DNA of 61,514 nucleotides from a bacterium (lineage in GTDB: Bacteria; Cyanobacteriota; Vampirovibrionia; Gastranaerophilales; Gastranaerophilaceae). Where the stretch lies: contig JAGBXP010000025.1 in assembly GCA_017629215.1 (NCBI GenBank), positions 1 through 61,514 of the forward strand, written 5' to 3'. Under the pieces are notes generated by a model that did not search any database, had not been told where the DNA came from, and was given only the letters and a program-made list of their open reading frames with translations. Positions 1 to 7,871 of this stretch are shown here, one piece after another. A program made the position numbers and the translations under genes. Numbering within the stretch: the first letter of the stretch is position 1; each line of letters opens with the position of its first letter.

Positions 1-1404
1 AGCTTTTTTCTTCATGTTTTCAAGCTTTGCTTGCTTTATTTGAGCTTTATATTTTTCTTCATCCATATCATCTGGATTAACTGTTGGGAATTTATCTTTT
101 AAGAATTTTTTAATTCTTTCTTCTAATTCAGTTTTTGAAGATTTAGATTTTTCCATATATGCACAATCAGGTCTTTCTTCAGGATTTACAGCTTTTTTGA
201 CAGGACAAGCTCTACCTGCGCAAAGAGGATATGCAATACATTCTGGGCAATATTTAGTTTCATAATTTTCATCAAAAAGTTTCATATCTTCATGGAATTC
301 TATATCGCCATCTGGTGTTAATACTCCATTAAAGTAGTGATTGTCGCCATAAGTTTGTTCGCATCTTGAAACTTTACCTTGCACAGAAATTGTATAATTA
401 CTTTTTCTAGCACATTTACATGTAAAGCCAAGTTTTACTAATGGAGTACTTTCTTTTTTCATAGTCCTTGGTGTTGAAGCAATTTTACTTTCAAGCTCAA
501 CCATATCAGCATCTTTCCAAGCTTTTACAAGATCTTTGTTTACGTTTTCAGAAAATTCACTTACTGGTTGGAAGTCAAACACAAATTTTTCGTTTTTAAA
601 AGTTTCTGTTGACCATTTTAAAAATTCTTCTATAGTGCTAAGTGTATTAGGACTTACGTTAGTTCTATATATGATAGAAGCTCCATCTTTTTTTGTATCA
701 ATATATTTTAGGTTTTCAATAATTTTATCCCAAGTCTTAGAGCCATCTTTTCTTGGACGCATTTGGTCGTGAGTTTCTGCAAACCCATCAATAGTTATCT
801 GATAACTCTTAACACCTAATTCCACTAGCTTATCATACATTTTTGGAGCTAATAAATATCCATTAGTTGTCATTGAATATGTCATGTCAATTTTTGGATA
901 TTTTTTGTTTAATTTTGCCATTTTTTCTAGAAAATCTACTATTGAATTATATTCTAATAAAGGTTCTCCTCCAAAGAATGCAATGTGAATATATTTATAT
1001 TTTTTATTTTCAACACTTTTTTCAAGATATTTGTATAAAGCTTCCCAATTTTCTTCAGAAAATCTTTTGTTAACGTGTTTTTGTGGACAATAAACGCAAT
1101 CAAAGTTGCAATTTTCTGTAACATAAAGCAAAATCTGTAATGACTTTGATGTTTTATCATAGTATTCATAAATTTCTTTTTTGATATCTTCATATTCATC
1201 AAGATTTTTATCAACAATGTAGCCTCTCTTATATAAAGCCTTAACCATTTTGTCTTTTGGATCAAGTTTTTCTGTTTCTAAAAGATTTTTAAATTTTTCT
1301 AATTCGGGTTTTTCAAAAATTTGTACGCATTTAGCTTGACGTGAATTGTAGAGGATAAGACCATAATCCATTTCTACCAACATGTTGTATTTGCTAAATT
1401 TCAT
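1..1404 (-). CDS. Radical SAM/SPASM-domain protein, probable peptide maturase (3' end cut by window edge)
   Basis: The reading frame is open from ATG at 1404 to the left edge, giving 468 visible residues. The radical SAM 4Fe-4S motif is C99-x3-C103-x2-C106 (CNFDCVYC), followed by a GGEP motif. A SPASM-type cysteine cluster follows: TCKC near residue 328, CPEC-x5-CAGRAC near 385-400 and a further Cys near 411. The first ~75 residues, before the radical SAM core, resemble the small winged-helix-like region that precedes the core in many RiPP peptide maturases and anaerobic sulfatase maturases. A purine-rich ribosome site (AGGAAGGA) precedes the ATG. It diverges from an ABC exporter and an S41 protease, a context that favours peptide modification. 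No precursor peptide is visible; it could lie to the left. A sulfatase-maturase-like role is the main alternative. Confidence 0.85.
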   Translation of the reverse strand, partial: MKFSKYNMLVEMDYGLILYNSRQAKCVQIFEKPELEKFKNLLETEKLDPKDKMVKALYKRGYIVDKNLDEYEDIKKEIYEYYDKTSKSLQILLYVTENCNFDCVYCPQKHVNKRFSEENWEALYKYLEKSVENKKYKYIHIAFFGGEPLLEYNSIVDFLEKMAKLNKKYPKIDMTYSMTTNGYLLAPKMYDKLVELGVKSYQITIDGFAETHDQMRPRKDGSKTWDKIIENLKYIDTKKDGASIIYRTNVSPNTLSTIEEFLKWSTETFKNEKFVFDFQPVSEFSENVNKDLVKAWKDADMVELESKIASTPRTMKKESTPLVKLGFTCKCARKSNYTISVQGKVSRCEQTYGDNHYFNGVLTPDGDIEFHEDMKLFDENYETKYCPECIAYPLCAGRACPVKKAVNPEERPDCAYMEKSKSSKTELEERIKKFLKDKFPTVNPDDMDEEKYKAQIKQAKLENMKKKA

Positions 1405-1443
1405 GCTTCTATTCCTTCCTATTTAATAAACTACACTTTAAAT

Positions 1444-1472
1444 ATTATATTCTTAAAATATGGAATTGTAAA
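1444..1472 (-). promoter_or_regulatory. Sigma-70-type promoter for the radical SAM gene
   Basis: On the minus strand TTTACA (1472-1467) is followed after exactly 17 bases by TATAAT (1449-1444), about 40 bases upstream of the start codon. In the same intergenic space a plus-strand TATAAT at 1479-1484 could serve the divergent exporter gene, but it has no good -35 box. Confidence 0.6.
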
Positions 1473-1543
1473 TAAGTGTATAATTTAGATATTTATATGG
1501 TAATATATTGTTTGTTATAATAGATGTTATTGAGGAATTGAGA

Positions 1544-3202
1544 ATGTTTATAAAAGAGTCTCGAGTTTATACAAATGTAAAACGTCATATACCAATGAGA
1601 TTCCCTGTAAAATTGTTAATCTTTTGTATTGATTCAATAGTATGTCTTGCCTCAGCTTATTCAATGGTTTTTGTACAGAAGATGATAGATGCAGTTACAG
1701 ATGCAGGTACTGTTGATTTGCCAATTTTTTACTCAACATTATATATTACTATTGGTATTATATTCATTTACATTTTTACCTCAAATCTAGGTTCTATAGT
1801 TTCGTTTTTTATGGGAATAGATTTTGATAAAAACGTTATGAAATACCTATTTTCGTCATATTATAAGCAAAATGTAGCTTGTATGAAAGATATTGACTCT
1901 GGAGAAGTCGCATCAAAATTAATGAATGATTCTGGTTCTATATCTGGCTGGTTGGCTTCTGGAGATTTAGCATTCTATGAAAGTTTAACAAATTTCCTTA
2001 TAAGATTTTGTATTTTATGGAGTTATTATCCTCCAATATCTGTAACTATTTTAGTGATTATGACAATTTGCTTTGCTAGTACTCGTAGAATTAATGTCAT
2101 TAAAGCAGAATATAATAAGAAAATTTTTGCAGCAACAAGTGAATTAACACAATTTTTTATACAAGCTCATAAATCTTTTATTGATATTAAACAATTACGC
2201 AAAGAAAATGAGTTTGTTGATAAAATGGTTGAAAAATTAGAAAAATCATTATTCCATAATCAAAAAATGGCGATGTATTGGGGCTTATTATATTCTGGAA
2301 TATTTACTGTAGTTTTATATATATTCCCAGTTGCAGTTTTGTTAACGGGTATTTGTATGACATTAAAAGGTGAATTTACAATAGGAAAAACTATTGCTGT
2401 GTATACATTAGTAAATATGACTCAATCACCTTTAACTGCATTAGCTGAAAATTTTTCATCTTGTAAAAATACTATGATTTTATCAGAAAGATTAGAGGAC
2501 TTTATTGTTGATGATGATATTGTATTACCAACAAAACCTCTTATAAATATTGATACAATTGAGTTTGATTGTAAGAAATTTGGTTATACTGATGATAAAG
2601 ACATCCTTGTTGATACAAAATTTACATTAAATAAAGGTGATTTACTTTGTATAAAAGGACATACTGGAGTAGGTAAATCTACAATAGCGTCATTATTAAT
2701 GAGATTTATAAAACTAAAAGAAGGAATTATAAATATAAATGGAACAGGTATTGATGAATATTCTTATGAGACATTCTATAGTAATGTTAATATGTTAAAT
2801 CAAGCTCCGTTTTTATTTCAAGATACAATTATAAACAACATTACTTTAGAAGAATCTTATAGCGATGAATTTTTAAATGAAGTTATAGATGTAGCTCAAA
2901 TAACAGATTTTATTAATGAATACGGAAAAGAGCATCAATTAAATGAGGATGCTAATAATATTAGTGGTGGACAGCGTCAGAGGATAGGATTGGCTAGAAT
3001 TTTGGTTAGAAAACCTCAATTACTCATACTTGACGAGCCTACATCAGCTTTAGACGAGCTTACATCTACTAATTTAGCGTTTAAGTTAAAAGATTTTGCG
3101 AAAAAATATGGTATTACACTTGTAGTAATTTCTCATAATTCTGTATTTGAGGAATATGCAACAGAGATTTTAGATTTAGATGATAAAGTTTTAGCAGTAT
3201 AA
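1544..3202 (+). CDS. ABC exporter, fused membrane and ATPase domains
   Basis: About 552 residues. The N-terminal half holds about six membrane segments of the ABC exporter (MsbA/peptide exporter) type. The C-terminal half is a nucleotide-binding domain with Walker A GHTGVGKST (Lys378), a Q-loop (LNQAP), the signature ISGGQRQR, Walker B LLILDEPTSALD and the H-loop His in VISHN. There is no N-terminal C39 peptidase domain, so any leader removal would need another enzyme. I chose ATG 1544 because GAGG ends 8 bases upstream; the frame is open from a TTG at 1508 but that codon has no ribosome site. Only 4 bases separate it from the S41 protease gene, so the two are probably one operon. The substrate is unknown; a modified peptide is inferred from the divergent radical SAM gene. 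Confidence 0.88.
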   Translation: MFIKESRVYTNVKRHIPMRFPVKLLIFCIDSIVCLASAYSMVFVQKMIDAVTDAGTVDLPIFYSTLYITIGIIFIYIFTSNLGSIVSFFMGIDFDKNVMKYLFSSYYKQNVACMKDIDSGEVASKLMNDSGSISGWLASGDLAFYESLTNFLIRFCILWSYYPPISVTILVIMTICFASTRRINVIKAEYNKKIFAATSELTQFFIQAHKSFIDIKQLRKENEFVDKMVEKLEKSLFHNQKMAMYWGLLYSGIFTVVLYIFPVAVLLTGICMTLKGEFTIGKTIAVYTLVNMTQSPLTALAENFSSCKNTMILSERLEDFIVDDDIVLPTKPLINIDTIEFDCKKFGYTDDKDILVDTKFTLNKGDLLCIKGHTGVGKSTIASLLMRFIKLKEGIININGTGIDEYSYETFYSNVNMLNQAPFLFQDTIINNITLEESYSDEFLNEVIDVAQITDFINEYGKEHQLNEDANNISGGQRQRIGLARILVRKPQLLILDEPTSALDELTSTNLAFKLKDFAKKYGITLVVISHNSVFEEYATEILDLDDKVLAV

Positions 3203-3206
3203 AATA

Positions 3207-4364
3207 ATGAAGAAAAAGATTTTATTTATTGTTCTATTAATATTTTCAGTTATAAAAGTATACGCAACTCCTGTAGATTTGTACAACTCTACTTGGACAA
3301 TATTGCGAGACAATTTTTATGACAAATCTATGAATAATCAAGATTGGAATGACTGGAAGGATAAATCTAAAAATTTAGAGAATTATGAGCAAGCTTATGA
3401 TGCAATTTATTCTATGATTCATAGCTTGCAAGACCCATATACTATTTTTCTTCCTCCAAGTTTTTATAATGAAGAAAAATTATCAATGGCTGGTAAGGTC
3501 TTTGATTATGGAATTAGGTTGAACAAAACAAAAAAAGGTTTTTTAATTTATCCATTAAAAGATAGTATTGCTCAAAGACATGGGATTGAAAAAAAAGACC
3601 TTTTGTTGAAGATAAATAATAAACCCATAAATGAATATTCAAGCGAAACACTCTATTCTTTGTTGTTTCCAGCAGAGGCTAAAGATATAGAATTACTAAT
3701 CTCAAGAGATAATGAGGAAAAAAATATAAAATTAACTTCTTCTGAAGAAAATGTGCAATCAATATTTCATGATACCCCTTGTAATACAAGAGTTCCAGAT
3801 GGTATTGTATATATAAGAATCCCATCATTTATGAATAAAAATGTTGCAAAACATTTTAAAGATACTGTTGATTCAACACCAGAAGCAGAAGCTTATATTA
3901 TTGATTTAAGAAATAATGGTGGTGGTATTGCAAAAAACGGTGCTGTTATGGCAAATATGTTACTTACAAATTGTGTTATAACAACAATAGAAGATAGAAA
4001 TGGTGAAAAAGATACTATTAGAGCAAATGAACATTTATTAACCTCAAAACCAATTGTGATACTCTCTAATGGAGCTACTGCATCAGCAAGTGAGATTTTT
4101 ATAGCAGCAATAAAAGAGCATAAAAGAGGAGCTATAATTGGAGAAAAAACATTTGGCAAAGCTGTTATTCAAGATGTCTTTGATTTACCGAATGGTTGTG
4201 GGGTGAATGTTACTGTGAGACGTTATTTAACTCCGAATGGTAATGATATTAGATTAAAAGGAATTGAACCTGATATTAAATTAAAACCAAATAAAATGGA
4301 TGTTTTTTTTAGAAACGACATTGTGCTAGAACGTGCTATTAAGTTACTTAAGAAAGACAAGTAA
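3207..4364 (+). CDS. S41-family C-terminal processing protease (CtpA/CtpB type)
   Basis: 385 residues beginning with a Sec-type signal peptide (KKK, then a hydrophobic stretch ending near VYA). A PDZ-like domain lies around residues 95-165. The catalytic core contains TASASE with nucleophile Ser293 and TFGKA with general base Lys318; the 25-residue spacing equals that of the plant/algal D1 processing protease Ser-Lys dyad. It should act outside the cytoplasmic membrane, trimming C-termini or nicking secreted proteins. It follows the exporter gene by 4 bases, so it may process whatever that exporter releases (inference). The length is normal for the family. Confidence 0.9.
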   Translation: MKKKILFIVLLIFSVIKVYATPVDLYNSTWTILRDNFYDKSMNNQDWNDWKDKSKNLENYEQAYDAIYSMIHSLQDPYTIFLPPSFYNEEKLSMAGKVFDYGIRLNKTKKGFLIYPLKDSIAQRHGIEKKDLLLKINNKPINEYSSETLYSLLFPAEAKDIELLISRDNEEKNIKLTSSEENVQSIFHDTPCNTRVPDGIVYIRIPSFMNKNVAKHFKDTVDSTPEAEAYIIDLRNNGGGIAKNGAVMANMLLTNCVITTIEDRNGEKDTIRANEHLLTSKPIVILSNGATASASEIFIAAIKEHKRGAIIGEKTFGKAVIQDVFDLPNGCGVNVTVRRYLTPNGNDIRLKGIEPDIKLKPNKMDVFFRNDIVLERAIKLLKKDK

Positions 4365-4414
4365 GTTGTTCATTAAAATTATTTATTTGTAAAATTGTAC
4401 GGCTCGGTAATTTA

Positions 4415-4443
4415 TTTACTATCTTGATGCAGTATTTTATAAT
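4415..4443 (+). promoter_or_regulatory. Promoter for the thioredoxin-CcdA pair
   Basis: TTTACT (4415-4420), a 17-base spacer and a perfect TATAAT (4438-4443). It lies about 40 bases upstream of the thioredoxin start codon, which has its own AAAGGAG ribosome site (4469-4475). This suggests separate transcription from the protease. Confidence 0.55.
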
Positions 4444-4482
4444 TGAGTAAGATTTATTGGGATTACCCAAAGGAGTTTAATT

Positions 4483-4878
4483 ATGAATAAAAATTTTGCA
4501 ATAGTAGCACTAATATTTCTTGTACCATTGGTAGTTTATTGGACAGTTAGTAAGGATAAGAATGTAGGCTTGCTTCCAACAGTAGCATTCTCAGGTCCTG
4601 AAATTATAAAATTTTCGTCTCCAATGTGTTATGAATGTCAAGAGCTCGATAAGATATTTGAAGAAGTTTATCCTGGTTATGCAAATAAAATATCTCTAAG
4701 AAAAATAAATGTTACATCAGATGATAAATCAACAAAAGAGCTTATTAAAAAATATGAGGTGAAGCTTGTACCAACTTGCATATTTAAAAATGACGATGGA
4801 AATGTAATAAGAAAAACAGAAGGTAATATTCAGCCTAAAATCTTAGAAAATTATATGAAGGAACAATTAAATGGATAG
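4483..4878 (+). CDS. Membrane-anchored thioredoxin-like protein
   Basis: 131 residues with an N-terminal membrane anchor (residues 5-20), then a thioredoxin fold. The redox motif is C49-Y-E-C52 and the cis-proline is P97 in KLVPT. CYEC is not the classical CGPC, so the redox potential may differ. The domain should face the periplasm and exchange electrons with the CcdA-like protein encoded by the next gene, which it overlaps by 8 bases. The overlap and pairing are typical of extracytoplasmic reductive thiol pathways such as cytochrome c maturation or repair of exported cysteine proteins. No cytochrome genes are present here. Confidence 0.85.
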   Translation: MNKNFAIVALIFLVPLVVYWTVSKDKNVGLLPTVAFSGPEIIKFSSPMCYECQELDKIFEEVYPGYANKISLRKINVTSDDKSTKELIKKYEVKLVPTCIFKNDDGNVIRKTEGNIQPKILENYMKEQLNG

Positions 4879-5575
4879 TTTACAACAGCTATTTATAAAT
4901 TCAAATCAAGCAATATGGTATATATTGCTCCCAACTTCATTTTTAGGTGGTTTATTGGCTTCGCTTTCGCCTTGTTCATTAGCAATGCTCCCTCTTATTA
5001 TAGGTTATATAGGAGGTTATTCAAAAGAAACTCCATTTAGAACTTTTATACAGCTATGTTGCTTTATATTAGGAACAGCTATTGTATTTACAATTATAGG
5101 TATATTATGTGCTATTACTGGTAATGTCTTTTCTTCTAATTTTGGAGGATACTTTACTTTAATTATGGCATCGTTACTTTTAGTAATGGGTTTAAAGCTC
5201 TTAGAAATTCTTGATTTTGAAATCCCAACTATTGTAAAATCAATGCCTACAAATTCAAATAATTCAATTTATTTATACCCAATACTATTAGGAATGACTT
5301 TTGCATTAGCAGGTACACCTTGTTCAACACCTATCTTGGCAGGAATAATGGCATTTGCGACTATTGGGAAAAATCTTTTATTAGCAATATTGATGTTATT
5401 TTTATTTGCTTTAGGACAAGGATTGATACTTGTTTTAGCAGGTTTGTTTACGTCTAGTATAAAAAATATGAAATCTTTAGCAAGATTTACAGAAGTATTT
5501 TTAAAATTAAGTGGGTTATTATTAGTGGGAGTTTCTATTTATTTATATTGGAAAGTATTTGCTCCTCTATTTTGA
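4871..5575 (+). CDS. CcdA/DsbD-like transmembrane thiol electron transporter
   Basis: 234 residues with about six hydrophobic segments. It carries the paired family motifs SLSPCS (Cys35) and AGTPCSTP (Cys151), the two membrane-embedded cysteines that shuttle reducing equivalents from cytoplasmic thioredoxin across the membrane. It overlaps the upstream thioredoxin gene, its likely partner. Because the next gene encodes a Cys/His-rich membrane protein, the pathway may keep that protein's cysteines reduced (inference). Confidence 0.85.
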   Translation: MDSLQQLFINSNQAIWYILLPTSFLGGLLASLSPCSLAMLPLIIGYIGGYSKETPFRTFIQLCCFILGTAIVFTIIGILCAITGNVFSSNFGGYFTLIMASLLLVMGLKLLEILDFEIPTIVKSMPTNSNNSIYLYPILLGMTFALAGTPCSTPILAGIMAFATIGKNLLLAILMLFLFALGQGLILVLAGLFTSSIKNMKSLARFTEVFLKLSGLLLVGVSIYLYWKVFAPLF

Positions 5576-5708
5576 TTTATAAAAAATGTTTATTATTTTT
5601 TATATAAAAATTTTTTAATTTAGTTTGTTATTAAAAAATGAACAATTATTAATAAATTTCGTTTAATGAATGTAGAGGGTTGAATAATAAAAAATAGGAG
5701 AAAATTTT

Positions 5709-6017
5709 ATGACAGATGAAAACAAAATTGTAGAAGTTAAAAATGAATGTTTTTGTAAATCAAAATGGTTTAGGAAATTTTTAACAATTTCATTGGGAAC
5801 ATTTGTTGGTGTATTTAGTGCTTTATCATTGTTTGCAGCACTACATAAACCTCCAATGCCACCATGTCCTTTTGCAAGGCATTTAGTACCACATCATGCA
5901 ATACACTGTAAGCATCATTGTAATCATCATAAAATGCATAATAGAGATTTTTATCACAAAAATATGATGAAAGATGCAATCAGTCCAGACAAAGTAAAAG
6001 TTGAAATTAAAGGTTAA
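5709..6017 (+). CDS. Small His/Cys/Met-rich single-pass membrane protein
   Basis: 102 residues of no family I recognise. Residues 1-24 are charged and include a CFC motif. Residues ~25-47 form one membrane segment. The C-terminal half, from the start of HKPPMPPCP, carries 11 His, 3 Cys and 4 Met in about 45 residues (HCKHHCNHHKMH core), which is the pattern of a soft-metal binder (Cu, Zn, Ni or Fe). AGGAG lies about 9 bases before ATG 5709, and a strong terminator follows the stop, so it is a genuine expressed gene. Alternatives are a modified-peptide substrate of the neighbouring enzymes or a metal sensor subunit. Confidence 0.7.
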   Translation: MTDENKIVEVKNECFCKSKWFRKFLTISLGTFVGVFSALSLFAALHKPPMPPCPFARHLVPHHAIHCKHHCNHHKMHNRDFYHKNMMKDAISPDKVKVEIKG

Positions 6018-6024
6018 AAAATAT

Positions 6025-6064
6025 AAAAGAGGTTAGATGTCAAACACCTAGCCTCTTTTATTAT
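6025..6064 (+). terminator. Rho-independent terminator after the His-rich gene
   Basis: AAAGAGG at 6026-6032 pairs with CCTCTTT at 6052-6058. The stem is extended by G-U and A-U pairs and followed by a short T-rich stretch. Confidence 0.75.
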
Positions 6065-6071
6065 AATATAT

Positions 6072-6106
6072 AAAAAAGCTTGGATTTTATAAGTTCCAAG
6101 CTTTTT
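6072..6106 (-). terminator. Terminator of rpsO (probably bidirectional)
   Basis: The inverted repeat AAAAGCTTGGA / TCCAAGCTTTT is flanked by A and T runs on both sides, just downstream of the rpsO stop. Confidence 0.75.
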
Positions 6107-6113
6107 GTAAGTA

Positions 6114-6377
6114 CTAACCTCTAATACCAAGTTCTTTAATAAGATTTCTATAGCCTTCAAGGTTTTTATTTTTCAAGTAAGAAAGTAATCTCTTTCTTTT
6201 ACCAACCATCATTAACAGACCTCTTTTTGTAGCGAAATCTTTTTTATTAGATTTCATGTGTTCTGTTAGTTCAGAAATTTTCTTTGTAAGCATTGCTATT
6301 TGAACTTCAGCAGAGCCAGTATCTTTAGCGTTAGCTCCAAATTTTTCAATGATTTCTTGTTTGTTTTGTAAATTCAT
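6114..6377 (-). CDS. rpsO: 30S ribosomal protein S15
   Basis: 87 residues, the usual length of S15, with the conserved [19 protein letters not shown] and KRKRLLSYL segments. It binds the central domain of 16S rRNA and starts assembly of the platform. The start is ATG 6377 with an AAAGGA ribosome site. It is transcribed alone, with its own upstream leader and downstream terminator. No pnp gene, its frequent partner, is adjacent. Confidence 0.97.
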   Translation of the reverse strand: MNLQNKQEIIEKFGANAKDTGSAEVQIAMLTKKISELTEHMKSNKKDFATKRGLLMMVGKRKRLLSYLKNKNLEGYRNLIKELGIRG

Positions 6378-6397
6378 AACTATTTCCTTTTCTATTT

Positions 6398-6453
6398 TCC
6401 TCTAAAATCTACGTTTAAGAGGACGCTACCCAGTGTAATGCAATGAATACACT
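6398..6453 (-). promoter_or_regulatory. Structured rpsO leader, candidate S15 autoregulatory element
   Basis: On the minus strand the rpsO leader folds into two hairpins. The outer one is AGTGTA / TACACT with a one-base bulge (6453-6432). The inner one is TCCTCT / AGAGGA, extended past one mismatch by AAA / TTT (6423-6398), ending about 20 bases before the start codon. S15 represses its own mRNA in several phyla using unrelated leader structures, so the location is suggestive. The regulatory role is inference. Confidence 0.4.
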
Positions 6454-6517
6454 TCACAGTTGGTAATATAATATAAAAAAAAATTAAAAGCAAGTTTTTT
6501 AAAGGTTTATAACAAAA

Positions 6518-7693
6518 TTAAATAGCTTGTAAAAACAATTTTATATCAGCAATTCTTGCATCAATTAAATCGATAACAGCTTTCATTTCCAATTCTAATG
6601 TTTTTTGTCCTTTAAATCGTGTATGGAAAAATAATATCGTAGAAATAGAATCAATAAGTCGATTTTTTAAATTTTCAATTTCTTTATATATAGAATTATC
6701 AATAATCTCTTTGTTTTCACATAGCAAAATAAATAAATCTCCAAGCCACCATTGAGTTTCTTCTACATTACCAGATTGGAGACCTTTATAAGATTTTTTT
6801 AGGTACATTAGTGCTTTTGTATAAACTTTTTCTAATTTTTCTTTTTTAGCAGGTAAAATTTCTTTAAAATAATGCATGGTTTGTTCATAGCCACTATTAA
6901 TAAGTTTTCTTCTGGCATCCTTGTTTAAGTTCAAATCAGCAAAGAAAATTCCACCAGTATTTATTCTTATACAATCATATTTATCGTTTTTCCCATATAT
7001 ATCAGTTACAAAATCAGTTGCGACATTTGTCATACAGCTATATATCGTATTGATAAACGAAATTGGATTTTTTGCTTCATTAGAGCAATCTCCTTCTAGG
7101 CGAAATTCCAAAATTCTTGATTCAGAATTTTCTAACGTTTTAGTTAATCTCCACATAGGAGAGGCTTTTTGTAAATCACCATCGACCAGTTCTGAATTTT
7201 GATACTTATAAGGTGGCATTAAACCTGGCATGCTTGAAGATATACGAATTGCTTTGGCAATTTCAAAATCAGGGGTTTCAAATTTTGAAAATTCTTGTGT
7301 GTTAAATTCCTTTAAATTGGTTGTAACTATGATTAAATCTTGTTCTAAATCTTTAAATGTCAAAGGCTCTTTATTTTTATATTCATTTTTTTGCGTGATT
7401 AATTCATTTAACCAGTCAACAAATATTTCGCCCTTGCTAAGAGCTAGGCCTTTCCCAAAACCTAAATGAATATCTCTAAATAATTCAAAATTTACTTTCA
7501 TAAAAAGATTTTCTAATTCATAAGATTTATAACCACAAGCAAGTAAAGTGGCAAAAATTGAACCAACAGAAGAACCTCCAATAATGTCAAATTCAACATT
7601 TAGTTCTTCTAAAGCTCTAATAGCACCCACATAAGCAAGACCTCTTATTGCTCCACCACCAAACAGACAAGTATATTTTAATGGACTGCTCAA
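6518..7693 (-). CDS. Patatin-like phospholipase/acylhydrolase
   Basis: 391 residues. The N-terminal patatin domain has the oxyanion loop GGGAIRG (residues 12-18), the nucleophile elbow G-S-S42-V-G and the catalytic Asp171 in VDGD. These form the Ser-Asp dyad of bacterial patatins, which cleave acyl chains from membrane lipids. The ~100-residue C-terminal part beyond the patatin core is helical and of unknown role. There is no signal peptide, so it should be cytoplasmic or exported by another route. It is monocistronic, and the IS element sits in its upstream region. Confidence 0.88.
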   Translation of the reverse strand: MSSPLKYTCLFGGGAIRGLAYVGAIRALEELNVEFDIIGGSSVGSIFATLLACGYKSYELENLFMKVNFELFRDIHLGFGKGLALSKGEIFVDWLNELITQKNEYKNKEPLTFKDLEQDLIIVTTNLKEFNTQEFSKFETPDFEIAKAIRISSSMPGLMPPYKYQNSELVDGDLQKASPMWRLTKTLENSESRILEFRLEGDCSNEAKNPISFINTIYSCMTNVATDFVTDIYGKNDKYDCIRINTGGIFFADLNLNKDARRKLINSGYEQTMHYFKEILPAKKEKLEKVYTKALMYLKKSYKGLQSGNVEETQWWLGDLFILLCENKEIIDNSIYKEIENLKNRLIDSISTILFFHTRFKGQKTLELEMKAVIDLIDARIADIKLFLQAI

Positions 7694-7760
7694 AATTTTA
7701 TCCCTCTTGTTATTCTTTTTTTAATATACCACAAATTTTTTTTTTAATCTCTTCTGATTT

Positions 7761-7768
7761 TAATTATT
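7761..7768. repeat. Left 8-bp target site duplication (TAATTATT)
   Basis: TAATTATT directly abuts the left inverted repeat and recurs exactly at 10858-10865 beside the right one. An 8-bp duplication is the norm for IS1595-family transposition. Confidence 0.9.
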
Positions 7769-7792
7769 GGTAAGTGAGTAGAACTTTACAGT
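7769..7792 (+). repeat. Left terminal inverted repeat of the IS1595 element
   Basis: Starts GGTAAGTGAGTAG and ends TTTACAGT. It matches the reverse complement of 10834-10857 at 23 of 24 positions. Confidence 0.92.
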
Positions 7793-7836
7793 AGATGTAA
7801 AATGGCTATAATCCAGTAATAGCATGCGTTTCCATG

Positions 7837-7865
7837 TTTACAAAGCCTAAAATCCATGCTAGAAT
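7837..7865 (+). promoter_or_regulatory. Transposase promoter, possibly giving a leaderless mRNA
   Basis: TTTACA (7837-7842), a 17-base spacer and TAGAAT (7860-7865). The expected transcription start falls at or within a base or two of ATG 7872, and no Shine-Dalgarno sequence precedes that ATG. The transposase would then be translated from a leaderless message, which could keep its level low. Confidence 0.5.
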
Positions 7866-7871
7866 ATAACC

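Noticed and set aside
536-1265. Frames on both strands inside the radical SAM gene
   Set aside because: They lie in other frames of a continuous, motif-bearing coding region.
4365-4482. Short peptide gene between protease and thioredoxin, as a RiPP precursor
   Set aside because: The longest ATG frame noticed is only seven codons and has no ribosome site.
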